Source of the DNA: Chondrilla cf. caribensis
Taxonomy: Eukaryota; Porifera; Demospongiae; Chondrillida; Chondrillidae
Assembly: GCA_964020155.1 (NCBI GenBank)
Contig: OZ026563.1
Coordinates: 2,753,940-2,817,939 of the forward strand
Direction: 5' to 3'
Length of the DNA stretch: 64,000 nucleotides
The notes beneath the pieces are model-generated. The model saw only the letters and a program-made list of their open reading frames with translations. It did no database searches and had not been told where the DNA came from. Of the stretch, positions 13,145 to 24,747 are shown piece by piece (position 1 is the stretch's first letter; the number at the start of each line of letters is the position of its first letter). The translations under genes were made by a program, and so were the position numbers.

Positions 13145-14114
13145 GCAGTAGTGCCTGCATGTACGTGTTGTGTGGGTGTGGTCACTACATGTGCTTTATT
13201 TATCTGCGGTTAAGAGAGGTGTAATGCTGATAGTTTTTGAGAGGAACTGACTACCTCGTAACTCTGTATTTTGTACACTTTACATATAATATTATGATAT
13301 TGGTGAGACATTACAGCTACCGTTCAAGAATACTGTATAATGAGAAATTTCCATATTATGGTGTGAAGTTTCCCGTATGTATCAGGCACAAGCTTTTATG
13401 TGTAAAAATATAAACAATGTGTCAAACCAGCAAATTTTAAATTAGTGAGCCATAGGGTACCTCCTGACAGCTGGTGACAAGTCTCTGATTGATATTATCG
13501 TGGCATTGTTTTGATATTTCCAACCTCTGAACACCCTCCCACCACAATGGACCTTTATCCACGACTGCTGGCAAATAGCAGAGATCCTCATCGAAACGTG
13601 GCCTAGGACTGCCTCACCTTTCATCACAGCCAACATTGAGATCGTAGATAATGAGAAGTATTTGGCCTGTTGCCATCCTCACACGTACACAGCATTCTTC
13701 TCCATCAACAGTGGAGGGATATCCTTATGATGCAGAGTGATGCTGAAAGTGTCATGTTAATGTTGGAGGGTGTGAAAGCACAACCAATTTGAAAACTTTA
13801 AATGCAGGAATTCATGCTATGGCATTATCGCTATGTGGTAGTAAATATCATTCTCTCTGTGTGTGTATGCATTGAACAAACGTGACCACAGGTTGTCTAG
13901 TCCTACATGTTGTACTGTATTCGTGTAAGAGTTGCTGGTAATTACCAATATGATTTCATAAATGCATATTCGTACAAGTTACATTTCGTATCTTATCATA
14001 TCTGTTTGTTCACTCGTACATAGGTACTGCAACGAGTTGCTTCATCATATTTCTTCTTTGAAAGAATGATCTGTATATCTATCCACTTTGATAACACTGT
14101 ACTGTACTGTATGT

Positions 14115-14232
14115 GCATGTGTACTTGATCTACGATACATGTGTGCTTGATCTACGATACATGTGTGCTTGATCTACGATACATGTGTGCTTGATCTACG
14201 ATACATGTGTGCTTGATTTACGATACATGTGT
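14115..14232. repeat. 22-bp tandem repeat, about five copies
   Basis: The unit ACATGTGTGCTTGATCTACG plus AT is repeated about five times with almost no divergence. The units are perfectly adjacent with no unique spacers, so it is a minisatellite and not a CRISPR array. Confidence 0.9.
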
Positions 14233-14426
14233 GATATAATAGTAGCAACCTGGCAAACCACGAACTAGCTGGCACTCGACTGTACTTTGTACTTGAGATG
14301 CAGTATACTAGTGTGCTTGAATGAAGTCGTTACAGAGCTCATTTTCAGAGATGTACTAGAACATATTTAGAAAATGACTAATAAGGATAACGTTAATATC
14401 AAAAATATTATTATGCATGTATTATG

Positions 14427-14569
14427 TAATAGCTAAAGTACCTCTGGAGAAGCTGTAGCGGATATACAGACACCTTTGCCTAATTGATACCGAGGGCGAA
14501 GCCCGAGGTGTCAATTAGGCAAAGGTGTCTGTATCCGCTACAGCTTCTCCAGAGGTACTTAAGTTATTA
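14427..14569. repeat. Foldback element with CCGAGGGCG/AGCCCGAGG apex
   Basis: Two inverted arms of about 62 bp (left from 14427, right ending 14569) meet at a small palindromic apex reading CCGAGGGCGAAGCCCGAGG. A second element with the same apex lies at 46014-46153 but its arms are different. Confidence 0.9.
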
Positions 14570-14750
14570 TGTGGTATGTTGTGTGGGCACACCTTTGATC
14601 GAGCGATGATTAGTAGACGTGTGAAAAGGAAATAATCAATCATCCACAATGCAACATCGAATAAAGTGTGCATACATCAGGGAAGTGTGCACACATCACG
14701 AATGTGTGCACTGCTTTTCCTTTGAAGTCGCCCACACAACATACCACATA
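14568..14750. mobile_element. Short MITE-like element with 21-bp inverted ends
   Basis: Positions 14568-14588 and 14730-14750 are perfect inverted copies (TATGTGGTATGTTGTGTGGG and its complement). The 183-bp interval has no coding potential. It directly abuts the foldback ending at 14569, so one probably inserted into or beside the other. Confidence 0.65.
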
Positions 14751-15730
14751 ACAGTGTATATGCCAGCATGGGTAAAACATACGCATTTAAATATAATACT
14801 TATACCAAATATGTACGTAGTTATGCTAAGTACATAATATAATCACTCATGAATTGACACCATATCTGTACTAACCCAGATGGAACTTGTATGGTTTCAG
14901 AGTATTCACTCAATCCACGGTCACCGACAGTGAATATTATAGTATTCAGTAACAATAGAAGAAACAACTACAAAAGCGGTTTACTTTAACAGTATCACCC
15001 TTAAGGAGAATCATTCCGTGTTTTTACTGTGAGAACTTGTATCAGGAGTACTAGTGGTAAGTGTAATAACAGTGGAGATTATTACTACTGATATGTACAT
15101 ACTGTAGTAGACTGGAAGATAATGAAAACTTATCTATAGATGTACATACAATGCTGGTAGTATCAGATATGCTATATATTGTATTTTTACTGGATTGACA
15201 TTTTATTTTCTCTGATATCAGCTTCGAATTTCTGTTGGTTTCAGAACATAAATGAGGTGGTATCGCTGATATATTCTTTGATATTATGGTTTAACACGTA
15301 CAGGGATATAACCCTATATATGAGGTCTTAATTATCAATAGTAAGTTCCACATTAATTTTATATGTTTAGAAAGTACCTAGTGCATGACATAATGCATAG
15401 CAGACCTACAGTACGAGGTTGAATTTAGGTAAAATGATGCTGTTACTGTAGCAGCAGACTCAATATGTATGATAGTCAAACCTGTTTACCACGTTCCTTG
15501 AAGGACATACCAAACCTGCACTTCATATCAGAGGCACTTACTATCAGTACTGGTTGATATACTGTACGATGTATTATGTACTGTAAGTGTACATTAGCTA
15601 TGAGTGAGTTAAGCTAGTGTACTCACTATAACCAGAAGTATATACTGTATGTACTAACCCAAGTATTTACAAGCAAATTGCAATGTATACGTCCAAAACT
15701 AAAGGCAAATTATGATATTTTATAAAGGTC

Positions 15731-17115
15731 ATGGCGCAAGCTCAACCACAACAGGCTATAGACAACCAAAGTGCTGGTGTTGTAATGTCTGGCAGTGATC
15801 GGGTCAGGCCTCTCAGCGTCCTAAGCAAGGACAGCGGGTACATGCAGGAACCGAGCTTGATGCCTGGAGAAGTAGAGGTTGGTACTTTGTGCCTCTGTGT
15901 GTGTACAAAATAGATTTGATCATAGACACTCTAAACTACGTAGTTTAGAGTGTCTATGATTTGATTAGCCAGTACCACTGCCAGTGACCAGTGTACACCA
16001 CACATACAGTAGATAAATCCTCTCAGACTGGTTATTCCTTGGTCAGATACATATGACAATTCTACTGTAACATTCAATAACTTACTGTTCCCCTATATAT
16101 CCAGGACTATGTACATTCATATGACATCAATGTTTGATCTATATGCTGAATTATTCTTAATTTCAAAGATTTACATCAATTTTGTGTACAAATGGTGGAT
16201 ACGTTGGGTGAAACCTATAGCCTGGTGTATGATTGAAGACTAACATTACTGTGCACCCTGTATCTGTGCTATCTATCAAAAACTGGGATAGCATTGTCTA
16301 TGTACACTCTGCACAAAGAGAACACTGAGCGCACAGTATACCCTCTGTGGATATTCTTCTAATGCATTGTTGCAATGCAGATATGTGGACACTATGCCAC
16401 TAATGCCTGATAAAATGCATTGATCAGCTGAGGAATGTGTGGGTGTTGCATGGTCAGCTACCGACCACCCATTTATGACCAAATACGGTCTGGCCCATGC
16501 ACCACATCACTATTTCAAAAAGCAGCTGTGAACAGAGAAGAGTATAAACATACGTACATGGGTCAATTAGTACTACAGTCCAGTAGCCAGACTGGCCAAA
16601 CATACTATAGTTAATTGCAACCCAACTGTTCTGTGTGTGTACATCATTATCCTCCGAATGTCACTACACCCAATATATAGGCAATAAAGAAGCAAGTTAG
16701 AGCTACTGTGTCCAGAGCATGTACAGACTTTGAGCACCAAGCAGATCACTTTGTAAGAGCAGTTGACAGAGATGCCAGACAATCAAGACAAGTGATAGTG
16801 GAGGCAGTGGAAGAATTGGACGCTATTTTACCTTTAGTGAGTGATAGTAAAGTAAGAAAAAGAATTATTGCGCTGAAATCCAAGTTGGCAGATCACCTCA
16901 GTAGAGATGTTGATAGGGATAGTGTATATAGTACTGAAAATCTACACGTGCACCAATTGCAAGAAGAACAAGTGATGTGTGAGTACGTTTCCGATGAAGA
17001 AGTTTTGACCTTCAATGATGATGATATCATGTCTGGTTCAAGTACTCCTCAAATATCCGTGGAAGAAGAACATACACTTCTTGATCTTACCTCGGACACA
17101 CCAAATACTGATTAA
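15731..17115 (+). CDS. Unrecognised two-exon protein, 193 aa
   Basis: Exons at 15731-15877 and 16681-17115 join in phase 0. I do not recognise the family. The N-terminal 49 residues are polar and contain SKDSGYMQEP, which looks like a tyrosine-phosphorylation-type motif (inference). The central part, about residues 50-125, is strongly helical and charged (DFEHQADHFVRAVDRDARQS, then EAVEELDAILPL), suggesting a coiled coil or helical bundle. The C-terminal 60 residues are acidic and Ser/Thr/Asp-rich (FNDDDIMSGSSTP, HTLLDLTSDTPNTD). There is no signal peptide or membrane helix. The donor GTTGGT is non-ideal, so exon 1 is less certain than exon 2. The intron contains a perfect 42-bp palindrome. 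The codon pattern and clean frame of exon 2 favour a real gene; expression data would settle it. Confidence 0.6.
15919..15960. repeat. Perfect 42-bp palindrome in an intron
   Basis: The left half, ATCATAGACACTCTAAACTA plus C, and the right half are exact reverse complements with no spacer, centred on TACGTA. It begins 42 bp after the splice donor of the 15731 gene. Confidence 0.95.
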
Positions 17116-17859
17116 AACTATGCATCCATGTTCCTGCTGGCGTCACAACTCTTATGTGTAAACCCAAGCTGTGTCGCACTGTTTATCATGCAATAAGTGT
17201 CATTTTATCTTTGATTTTAATGATTTTAATGCGAGTGTTGGTTAAATTATTACTCCCATATGCTTTGTTTGTTGGTGGATATGTGGTAGAGGGTCATGCT
17301 ACGGTGTTAAACTGAACACGTAAGTTAAAGAGCATTCATGTATAGCGAAGAACAATTTATAGTGAGACATTATGACCTTAGGGTCTTCATCAGTCATAGA
17401 ATCTAAAAAGATCCTCAAATCAAATCATTAAAAATCATATAAATTTAATGACTGACAAAGACCCTAGAAGTTGAAACATCTCACTATAATTTGTCCTTTG
17501 CTGCTTTTTCATCTCATCAGCAGTTAAAGCTGGCCTGTGAGACCGGGCAGTTCTATTACATTCATTCATTCACTGACATCTTTTAGTTCCAGTGGTGACA
17601 TTCAATAATAATGTTGAGTAATTAATAAATTTTAAGGATGCTATGATCTTATGTTGATGCTCAGAATCAGATGTACTTGTGTAATCTATCGTGGATACAA
17701 CCGGGACAAGAACACAGAAGCGAAACATTATTAAAAATAGACTACCAATAAGTATTAAGAAAAATGTCGCCCGAATAAAGGCAGACCGAGCTGCTACGCA
17801 AGACTATCCAGACGCAGTACTAGCGTATGTAAACGGTTACGTAAAATATCTGAGGTGTA
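17116..17859. other. Spacer between the 15731 gene and RNPC3
   Basis: It contains a degenerate foldback at 17344-17492 and the RNPC3 promoter region. A 60-codon frame at 17691-17873 overlaps the RNPC3 start in another frame and is probably chance. Confidence 0.5.
17344..17492. repeat. Degenerate foldback related to the one at 6653
   Basis: Left arm 17344-17398 and right arm about 17445-17492 are inverted and roughly 80 percent identical. Read on the minus strand, the left arm carries CTGATGAAGACC then GGTC and CTCACTATAAATTG. This matches the word order of the foldback in DNAAF5 intron 3, which has CTGAAGAAGCCC, GGGT and GAAACGTTGCAC. Confidence 0.7.
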
Positions 17860-20800
17860 ATGGACTACAGTAAGCTACTTGTGAAAAAGTTGCCTTCCTT
17901 ACTGACAGCAGAAGAGAAGCAAAGTCTATTGAAATGCTTCGGAGCTAACGAAGTCGACGTATTCCCCATGAGTGGTCATATGGTACGTAGGTTCTGATTA
18001 CCGTGCGAATCTGTATTGTGCTCAATTTTTATCAACTTCGTACAGTACATGTATTATATAAGCGTGGATCTGTTTCGTGTCTTAGAGAGCTTGTGCCATT
18101 GCCCATTTCAGCTGTAAAGAAGAAGCTACTCAGGTGGGTCTCCATCACTTACCACTAGTGATATTATAACTACTTGCACACATGTATACCAGCCACAGAC
18201 GGCATTCATTGACAGTTAAATTGTCTTCAGGCACTGATAAAGCTTCATCAGTTGAAGATACTCGGTTCTCATCTTGTGGTGGAGTATGTTCATGATAGAC
18301 ATTTGCGGGCCAGGGATGCCAATGATGGACGGTGAGTGACTGCACATGTACAGTCAGCTGTGTGAGTCTGCTACTAGTACAGCCCTTATTGGGGAGACAA
18401 GATTGGGTATGTATTTAAGGTATCTTATTGTCTGTGATATTGAACAGGTAGCATGATACGTATCTAAGCATAAGATCATCCTGGTTAGTTGAAGTTGAAC
18501 CCTGTACATTACCACATGGTGTTTTATTGGATAATTGTGGACAAGAGTAGTGTACTTGCAAACATCATTTGCATATATAATGTAACAGGAATTGTACATT
18601 TGCAGACAACTTCTGTTTAGTAGAATTCCTGAATACCTAGAACAAAACTTTGTACATATTATATTTTTTACTTATGAGTGAATGTAAATGCTCAACCATT
18701 CTCCCAAGCAACACATCTAGTTTACACATTTACTGCTCGTTGCTAGTGCTTATAACATAAGAATACTTATGTGTACATGGTATGTTTGCACTATTGGTTT
18801 AGAATTAGAGAGTTTGACTTTGAGAATACACTCTACAAAGTGAGAGTGTATAGCTTATTCTCCCTCACGCAGATGGAAATGCAAAACATTGCCAATATCA
18901 GAGTCAACTTGTGATCAGGTGAATTGTATCATCACCTTGTTTGGTTTGTGTACTGGGTATTGTTCCAGTGTTATGATACTGGTTACATGCATTGTGCAGG
19001 GGAGTTTATTGGAGCTTGCTCCAGACTCTGTGAATGAGGATAAGGCAAAAGAAGAGGAAAGCAGTGAATCTGAGCTGTCGTCAAGTGATGATGATGATCA
19101 ACTGAAGTACGTACGTATGTCAGAGATATGTATGTATGCATGTGCGTATGTATGCTTGGGCACAGTATACTAAGGCAGCTATACTTATACTTTACATGTA
19201 TGTGTGTACGTATATGAGGTACAACTTGCTCAGTTAGTACCCTGGCAAATACATACACTGAGGTAGTTAATACACCTCTCCTGGACTCTAAATGAAGTGA
19301 ACTATGCCTAATGTCTAATATACTGATAACAAGTACAGTAAGGAATACAGATTTAGCATGTCCTGCAAGGTTGAACTAAACTGAACTAAACAGGTTGAAC
19401 TGTATACGTATGTGTACATCGTGAGCTGCTGATTATGAACTATGTATTTTGGTTGTTTAGATCAAAGCGGTACTTGCCTCAGAAACGTCCAGTAACATCA
19501 ACACAGTCACATATATTTTCGAAAAGTAAAGCCATTAAGGTTTGTTGTTTGTTGTTTGCACGATGTTTCTCAATAATTTGATGTGTAGTTCTTCACAACT
19601 GCAATGTTGTGTGGTCAAGATGCCTCACTTGTGGTAACTTTTGAACTGAATATTGTGAGTTCAATATCAGTAGTAGAAAGTATACCAGTTCCTGCACCTT
19701 GTCTACATGAGTATGTGTAGGTACAAACGGTATGTTGAATACAGACTCAGGATTACAGAATTAAATCAAAATCAATTATTAGTTTTATTACCTGCAAATG
19801 ATATGATTGTATTGACTACAATAGTAGTCATAATTTTATATTCTTTAAACCCACTCGTGTCTGTGAAGCAATTGATTTTGTTTAATGGACTAAATATTTG
19901 TAAGTCGTTACTGTCTAAGACTATTGGTACACACACCTGGTGTAGTAAATTTTATGTTTGTATTTGACTTTATTGAAGGAGCTTTTCTTTCTATTGTATT
20001 TCAGCCCATCAGTATAGAATTGATGTGGAAAAGGGACCATGTTGACACCGATAGTGCTGGTGAAGTTGGAGTAGAGAATGAAACACAGAGCGTTCTGTCA
20101 GAAGAGGAGAAAATCCTAGAAGAAATTCGTAGTTGTAGACTGACTTCAGAAGGTTTGCGCATTGTATTATAATATGCATTATGTGATTTCACTGCTTTTA
20201 CAGAATTCATGTGCTGCTAACTTTAGAGCGTCAAGAGTTCACAGTATTCCGCAATTATAATCCAGGGAAATTGTCATCAAAATTGTACATCAAGAATTTA
20301 TCCAGAAGTGTCCAGCAACAAGTAACTCAATACAATGACTGTCTATAACTGACTTCAGTGGTTAACTGAAATAATTACCTTCTGTGATGGTACCTACCTT
20401 CAATTTGATTCCCGTAATATTTCCCTCCCGTAATATTTCCCGTAGTGTTACCTGAAAGATCTGACACTCCTTGGACAATAAATAACATGTTAGATGCGAA
20501 ATGTCTGATTATAGAACTTTTTATAATATAGTATGTAATGATGGATCTATCTTTGAGTGTGTTCACGTTAGTTATAGAGGATGTTGGATGATTGAGATGT
20601 CAGAATATGTTTGTTCCACTGTACAAATTTGACTATTCATCAATGTTGTGTAGGTGTGAAGAGAATGCTTGGCTGTAACTGGCTATGAAACTTTGTCAGT
20701 TGTTGAGACACTACCACGTACAGCCAGTACTATTATTACCCTGGTACCTCGATTCTGCTATCACTTTAGTATACATTTATTCCACAGGATTTGGAACGAA

Positions 20801-21113
20801 TATTTGGTGTTTTTGCCACAGATAGGTCAAGGTGAGAATTGAGTATTCGGGCCTTGTATACAAGGAAGTAAGTGTGTGATCCTTTGCCAGTTTTAGTGTG
20901 AAACTAATGAAGACAGGAAGAATGAAAGACCAAGCATTTGTTTCCTATTCCTCTGAAAATGAAGCTCTTAAGGCATTGGAAGAAACCAATAGCTTTAAAT
21001 TCAATGAAAAACCAATGGTTGTTGTATCCTCCTTTCTATGTATTGGTACATACTATTTCTACATACAGTATTGGTATGTACTTTTGTGTTAGATCCTGCA
21101 TCCCGATCCATAG
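17860..21113 (+). CDS. RNPC3: RNPC3, U11/U12 snRNP 65K RNA-binding protein (minor spliceosome)
   Basis: A nuclear protein that bridges U11 and U12 snRNPs in the minor spliceosome. Exons: 17860-17982, 18086-18133, 18231-18331, 18873-18918, 19000-19106, 19461-19539, 20005-20152, 20227-20321, 20788-20831, 20891-21023 and, tentatively, 21093-21113. RRM1 is encoded by exons 1-3 (LLTAEEKQSLLKCFGA, then HQLKILGSHLVVEYVHDRHL). An acidic Ser/Asp linker (SSESELSSSDDDDQ) follows. The second RRM starts near LSSKLYIKNLSRSVQQQ and continues through MKTGRMKDQAFVSY to EKPMVV. The order and motifs match human RNPC3 (517 aa), but the predicted protein is only about 314 aa because the linker is much shorter. 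The C-terminal basic tail following the last RRM strand in human was not found; the final short exon is a guess. Confidence 0.88.
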
Positions 21114-23881
21114 CTAAGCTAGCCAGCAATCACTCTTGTGTTTCTTATTCTATACATGTACATTGATTCCAGTACATGGTATTACTGCTTTTGTAAGTAT
21201 GAAGATGAATTGTACACATTGGTACATGCATCATCTTTCTTCTTTCTTTTTTCTTTTCTGGGTGCCTCTGAAGTAGCCTATGGCTAACGATTCCCCAGGT
21301 GAAATAAGATTACCTGATACCTGATCAATTGCTCATGAACCTGAATATGTAGTTAGTTCCATGCCATCTTGTGTGTGCATACCTCACATTCATATAACCT
21401 GATCTTTGGACAATGGTTAGAGATCCTTAGTGTGCTCCTGTGTAGCTATTCTCAAATACGGTGAGCTGAAGATATTCGAAGTGGAATGGTGACAGTAGTG
21501 TGCAAGGAGATGTATGCACTATTGCTTTGTGAAATTAGTATTGTGTATCGAAATGTCACACTTTATATTGATAATAATTATAATTGTAACATTTTGTTGG
21601 CACTTCTCTCACACTGTAAACTTTTTATAACCAGTTCATCAATATACAGTGCATGGCAACATGGATCAGTTATAATGTTATCTATTTAAGGTCTGTCCAT
21701 ACAAGAGTGTATAGTGTCCACACTCCGGATATCAATGTTCTTTCCATGCCCTAACTTGTGTCAACTTTGCATGAGTGGACATTCATCTACAGTATAGGAT
21801 TACAAGATGTATGTATGATGGCAATAATATTATTGTATTAGTCTGGGGTCAAGGATTTTCTACCATTCCTCTTGTGATTTCAAGGACAGACCATAACTTG
21901 GGTTTAATGTTAAATGTTGACTGGTTCCAGCCAAATGCATGTCGATATCACATTGTTCTATCATACTATTATTATGTTCATATGTGCAATTTGCATGGTC
22001 ATTGCCAAGGAGCCAAGAATCGTCACAAGAAGATTACAATACAAATGCGACAGTCACACATATCACCTATTTTACTGGACTTTAAGTACTGTACCTACAA
22101 TATTATGTACATGTGTACATGATACAGCTATGTGTGTGGTTGGCTACATGTGTGATTGGCTACATGTGTGGTTGGCTATGTGTGTGGTTGGCTACATGTG
22201 TGGTTGGCTACATATGTGGTTGGCTACATGTGTGGTTGGCGACATGTGTGATTGGCTGCATGTATGGTTTCATATAGCTAGATGTGTAGGTACGAACTCC
22301 TCGCTACAGAGTTGTCCTTTACTAGATCTAGAGGTTACACAGGAGATGAGAGTGGAATGGATGGACACAGATACAGGACATGAATAGCTCTCCTGAACCA
22401 AAAACTAGACACTAACTAGAGGAAGGGTCACATTCGTCACATGATGATCACATGTCCCTGTGGTCCATAATATGGAGATGCATGAGATTGTGTTTATGAC
22501 TTTGTATTTCTACCAATATTCCTACCAAATGCTCAGATTTCTCACATGTTGAGAGATGTCAAACACACCCTTTATGTTAAAAAATAAGAAAAAATGACAA
22601 ATGTTAATAAGTTCCATTCAGTTAAGTTGGAAAGGGATTACCTCAAAACTCATGCAACCTCTATTCCTTTCTACTGTCCTCAACTCCTCACCAACAAGGT
22701 CATAAAATGCTTAAATTCCTGCAAAACATTACTACAAAGGGGATGTTGACTTGATTGGCTAACCTACACTTCAGGCAACAAGGTAACACTGGCATAATCT
22801 CAACAAGCAAACAAACAAAATCACCAATCAAAGAAAAGGAACTGAAGAATACTTATAGGACAACAACGAATGGACCAACCTTGTATCTACTGAATCCAAA
22901 ATCACTTCATCATTCTTAAAAACTGGCCATTTCAAAGCAGTCTACATCCCAACTAAAGGTTTATTGAGAATCACGGAATGCAGGACATCCATGAGCAAGA
23001 TAGTAGGGGTCAGTATCGTGAGCAAGCAACATATACTTCTTCATCATTGGGAAATTGCCACGGACAACGGCTTGATGAATGACAGTCTGCTTGTACTCCT
23101 TCAAAGATCTGACGTTCACACCACCTCCCGGTCCATTAGGATATGGACCCCTTCTAGGAGGTCATACCCTACTGAGGTGTGCATGTGGAATCTTGATACT
23201 GTTAGAAAACAAAATGGAGTAGACCCACTTCTAAAGGGTCTCCTGCTACAACTGTACAAGGTGAACATCACATCAGGTTGATACACCAGCATGCACATAA
23301 GGTGGAATGTGATCTACACACTAGCTGTTGGCCATTGGAAACAACCTGATCTCAATATTACACAGTAAACGTTGTGTATATACAGCATGACATTGTATGT
23401 ACATATATCATATGATAGGTTCATATCAAGTGGACGTTTGTATGGCTGGTGAACCCTTGATTAGTGAGATGATCACAGTTGGACCAGTTACATTCTCGTC
23501 CTGAAAATTACGTACATGTACTTAATAATTTATTGGAGAATTAATACTATTCATGGTCTTTGTGTCAGTTTAATAGAAAATCATTATTATGGCACATATG
23601 TACATGTGCTATAAATCTTATAGCTAACACTTGCATGATTGTTGCATATAACATATTGTATATAAATAAATCAGTAAATTAATCAATAAATACCATACAT
23701 AATACACTCATATCATGTCATGCATCATATGTGGTTGTTTTCATTGCAAATAAGCACAAATAAAAGAAATTGGGTATATAGCTGATTGAAGTCCCACAAA
23801 CTGATATTTATAAGGTACAATGCACCAAATTACCACATTCAATTTTGAAAGAAAAGGACTAGTAAGAATACAGCCGGTCCA
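21114..23881. other. Repeat-bearing spacer between RNPC3 and FBXO45
   Basis: About 2.8 kb with no supported gene. A 16-bp minisatellite lies near 22130-22266. Frames at 21914-22387 and 22964-23281 do not look like known proteins; the stretch 22560-23300 is less AT-rich and could be a decayed mobile element (inference). The FBXO45 3' UTR lies at the right end. Confidence 0.45.
22130..22266. repeat. 16-bp minisatellite, about eight to nine copies
   Basis: The unit TGTGTGGTTGGCTACA is tandemly repeated with minor variants. It creates a spurious open frame of WLHVWLAMCVVGY type, which is not a gene. Confidence 0.85.
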
Positions 23882-24709
23882 TCATCCAACAACAGGTCCT
23901 CCAACATATATCATAGACACCTCTGAGTTGCCGTAAACAGTTGATATGCAAGGAAATAGCTTGGTTTTTGAAGGAAGGTTTTCAAAAGGCATTCCAATAT
24001 GGACATCATTCAGTTCAAATGAAACAGTTCCTCTGTCTGCATCCAAAATAATCCCAATCTTGTCTCCAGATATGACCTGAAAGAGAAAAAACGCACTGTG
24101 ATTGGAACACAAAATGCCTACCACATGTAGGGACACCAGGAATCACTGGCATACTTCATTTGCTATCTTCCCCACAGTCTTGCCATCATGCTTTAAGTCA
24201 TGCCGAACTACATCCCAACCCCAGGATTCACCGTCTTCTCCAATGACAAAGTAATAATCCTTTCCGTGTAAAGATGCAGAGCTGGTACAGATTCCAACCC
24301 CCGAATGAGATCCCAGCCGCGGAGATTCAAACCGAACAACCCACCGATGAATACCACAAGTGAAGCCAACGCTAGCCCGAGCAGCATCAGATGAGTTAGG
24401 TATAGGCTTTCTATGTACAGTGAAATGATTACCTAGGATGTACATGTTTCCCGATATAGTATTTTTAGTCCAGGCGCAAGCAAAAGCGATTATTCTCTCC
24501 TTGTGTGATAACCCACGGATTAAGTCAAACACTCGGGATTCAGCCGGTAGAAACCTTGCAGACGCAATATCCCAACAAAGGATGTTACCATCAGATAAAA
24601 TGGAGTTCCATTCTGTACAAACAGCCGAACAATGAATCAAGTCCTCCCAGGAAAGGTACTTAAAGATACGTTCCAAACAGTGGATAGGAAGCTTAATTAT
24701 AGCAGCCAT
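23882..24709 (-). CDS. FBXO45: FBXO45: F-box and SPRY domain protein
   Basis: Substrate-recognition subunit of a PHR/Fbxo45-type ubiquitin ligase, important in neurons of bilaterians. Two exons on the minus strand, 24709-24155 and 24076-23882, join in phase 0 to give about 249 aa (human 286, which has a long Gly/Ala N-terminus missing here). The F-box is at residues about 6-45 (LPIHCLERIFKYLSWEDLIH, then CSAVCTEWNSIL). The SPRY domain runs from about residue 85 to the end (NMYILGNHFTVHRKPIP, GIHRWVVRFESP, GEDGESWGWDVV, then ISTVYGNSEVSMIYVGGPVV), matching the human order. The start MAAIIKLP is chosen because it directly precedes the F-box; an in-frame ATG at 24790 would overlap the divergent ATP23 coding exon. 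Confidence 0.93.
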
Positions 24710-24747
24710 GTTCCTAAGGTCGTTTGGGGAATCCCCTACGTATTGCA
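24710..24747. promoter_or_regulatory. 38-bp interval between divergent FBXO45 and ATP23 start codons
   Basis: The ATGs of two head-to-head genes are separated by 38 bp. No full core promoter for both can fit here, so transcription start sites must lie inside each other's gene or the UTRs are nearly absent. The inference is positional only. Confidence 0.5.

Larger units (their letters stand above)
13145..15730. other. Repeat-rich spacer between DNAAF5 and the gene at 15731
   Basis: About 2.6 kb without a recognisable gene. It holds a 22-bp tandem array near 14115-14232, a foldback at 14427-14569 and a second inverted-repeat element at 14568-14750. The stretch 13440-13740 is less AT-rich and has a 64-codon minus-strand frame of unknown meaning. 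The rest is unremarkable. Confidence 0.5.

Noticed and set aside
13442..13636. 64-codon minus-strand frame in a less AT-rich patch
   Set aside because: Could not be matched to any protein or element; too short to call.
14115..14232. CRISPR-like array
   Set aside because: The 22-bp units are contiguous with no unique spacers, and the genome is animal.
17691..17873. 60-codon frame overlapping the RNPC3 start
   Set aside because: It starts without ATG, runs in another frame through the RNPC3 start codon and stops at once; probably chance.
21914..22387. 157-codon plus-strand frame
   Set aside because: Its middle is the translated 16-bp minisatellite and the rest has no family resemblance.
22964..23281. 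105-codon plus-strand frame between RNPC3 and FBXO45
   Set aside because: No motif, no splice partners and no recognised homologue; it may be mobile-element debris but cannot be supported.
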